5,047 nt of DNA from Methylococcaceae bacterium (GTDB taxonomy: Bacteria; Pseudomonadota; Gammaproteobacteria; Methylococcales; Methylomonadaceae): positions 1-5,047 of the forward strand of contig JAUYMX010000244.1 of NCBI GenBank assembly GCA_030699345.1. Direction: 5' to 3'. Every line of letters starts with the position of its first letter. The stretch's first letter is position 1. The notes beneath the pieces are model-generated. The model was not told the DNA's origin, made no database searches, and was given only the letters and a program-made list of their open reading frames with translations. The translations under genes were made by a program, and so were the position numbers. Shown piece after piece: positions 4,826-5,047 of this stretch.

Positions 4826-5047
4826 CTAGCGAGGAGCGATGTTGCCCTCGTTGTCTGACAGGATTATTTCCACGCGTCGGTTTAATTGTCTACCACCGGC
4901 ATTGTTATTGCTGGCAATAGGCATGCCTTCGCCATAACCGCGCGCACTGATGCGGTCGCTACTAACTCTGGCATCAATCAAAGCGTTTTGTACGGCAAAA
5001 GCGCGTCGCTCTGACAGATCCTGATTGTGCTCGTCACTGCCGACACT
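4826..5047 (-). CDS. OmpA-family peptidoglycan-binding protein, C-terminal part
   Basis: This is a partial gene: the last 73 codons and a TAG stop are present and the 5' part lies beyond position 5047. The fragment reads SVGSDEHNQDLSERRAF..., then RISARGYGEGMPIASNNN, GGRQLNRRVEI and the tail SDNEGNIAPR. These are the second half of an OmpA C-terminal domain, which anchors outer-membrane proteins or lipoproteins to peptidoglycan in the periplasm. The Arg of LSERRA (fragment residue 15) corresponds to the conserved residue that contacts diaminopimelate, and its partner Asp in the usual GHTD motif would lie just outside the window. The NRRVEI ending is typical. The N-terminal architecture (beta-barrel, lipoprotein or DUF4398-OmpA type) cannot be judged. 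Its stop is 64 bp before the small helical protein gene. Confidence 0.93.
   Translation of the reverse strand, partial: SVGSDEHNQDLSERRAFAVQNALIDARVSSDRISARGYGEGMPIASNNNAGGRQLNRRVEIILSDNEGNIAPR

Overview
The window looks like chromosomal DNA of a repeat-rich gammaproteobacterium. This is inferred from GTAG-headed REP palindromes of a type common in Pseudomonas, Xanthomonas and methanotroph-like genomes, from Shine-Dalgarno-led genes of medium GC, and from typical proteobacterial protein families. A Methylococcales-type methanotroph is possible, but the sequence does not fix the genus.

Layout. Positions 1-789 hold a tandem array of an approximately 176-bp unit that enters from outside the window. 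It has four near-complete units and a terminal partial unit. Every complete unit carries the same 45-bp REP doublet. From about 894 to 4121 there are two genes on the minus strand: upstream a four-helix di-haem cytochrome b561 (3573-4121), and downstream an 861-residue P-type cation ATPase (894-3479). A single REP palindrome of another type sits in the 93-bp gap between them. Positions 4156-4458 hold a second, shorter copy of the same repeat array in the same orientation, so the gene pair is bracketed by direct repeats. Positions 4588-4761 (minus) encode a 57-residue, probably coiled-coil protein with good initiation signals. Its frame reopens directly after the TAA, which suggests truncation. 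At 4826-5047 (minus) is the C-terminal end of an OmpA-family peptidoglycan-binding protein whose start lies outside the window. A third GTAG...CTAC inverted structure lies between the last two genes.

How it works together. All recognisable genes are on the minus strand. The OmpA-like gene and the small protein gene are 64 bp apart and probably form one unit. The b561 and ATPase genes probably form another, with b561 first. The b561 protein would pass electrons between a periplasmic or membrane donor and quinone, and the ATPase would move an unidentified cation at the cost of ATP. No established pathway links the two. The residues that bind Ca2+ in SERCA-type pumps are largely replaced, so the ATPase should not be called a calcium pump.

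The most notable features are the nested repeat architecture (an almost invariant REP doublet inside a more variable tandem unit, with both arrays ending in the same 84-bp TTCGA-bounded palindromic element) and the non-canonical ion-site residues of the ATPase. I saw no CRISPR array, tRNA, rRNA, insertion-sequence transposase or prophage gene.
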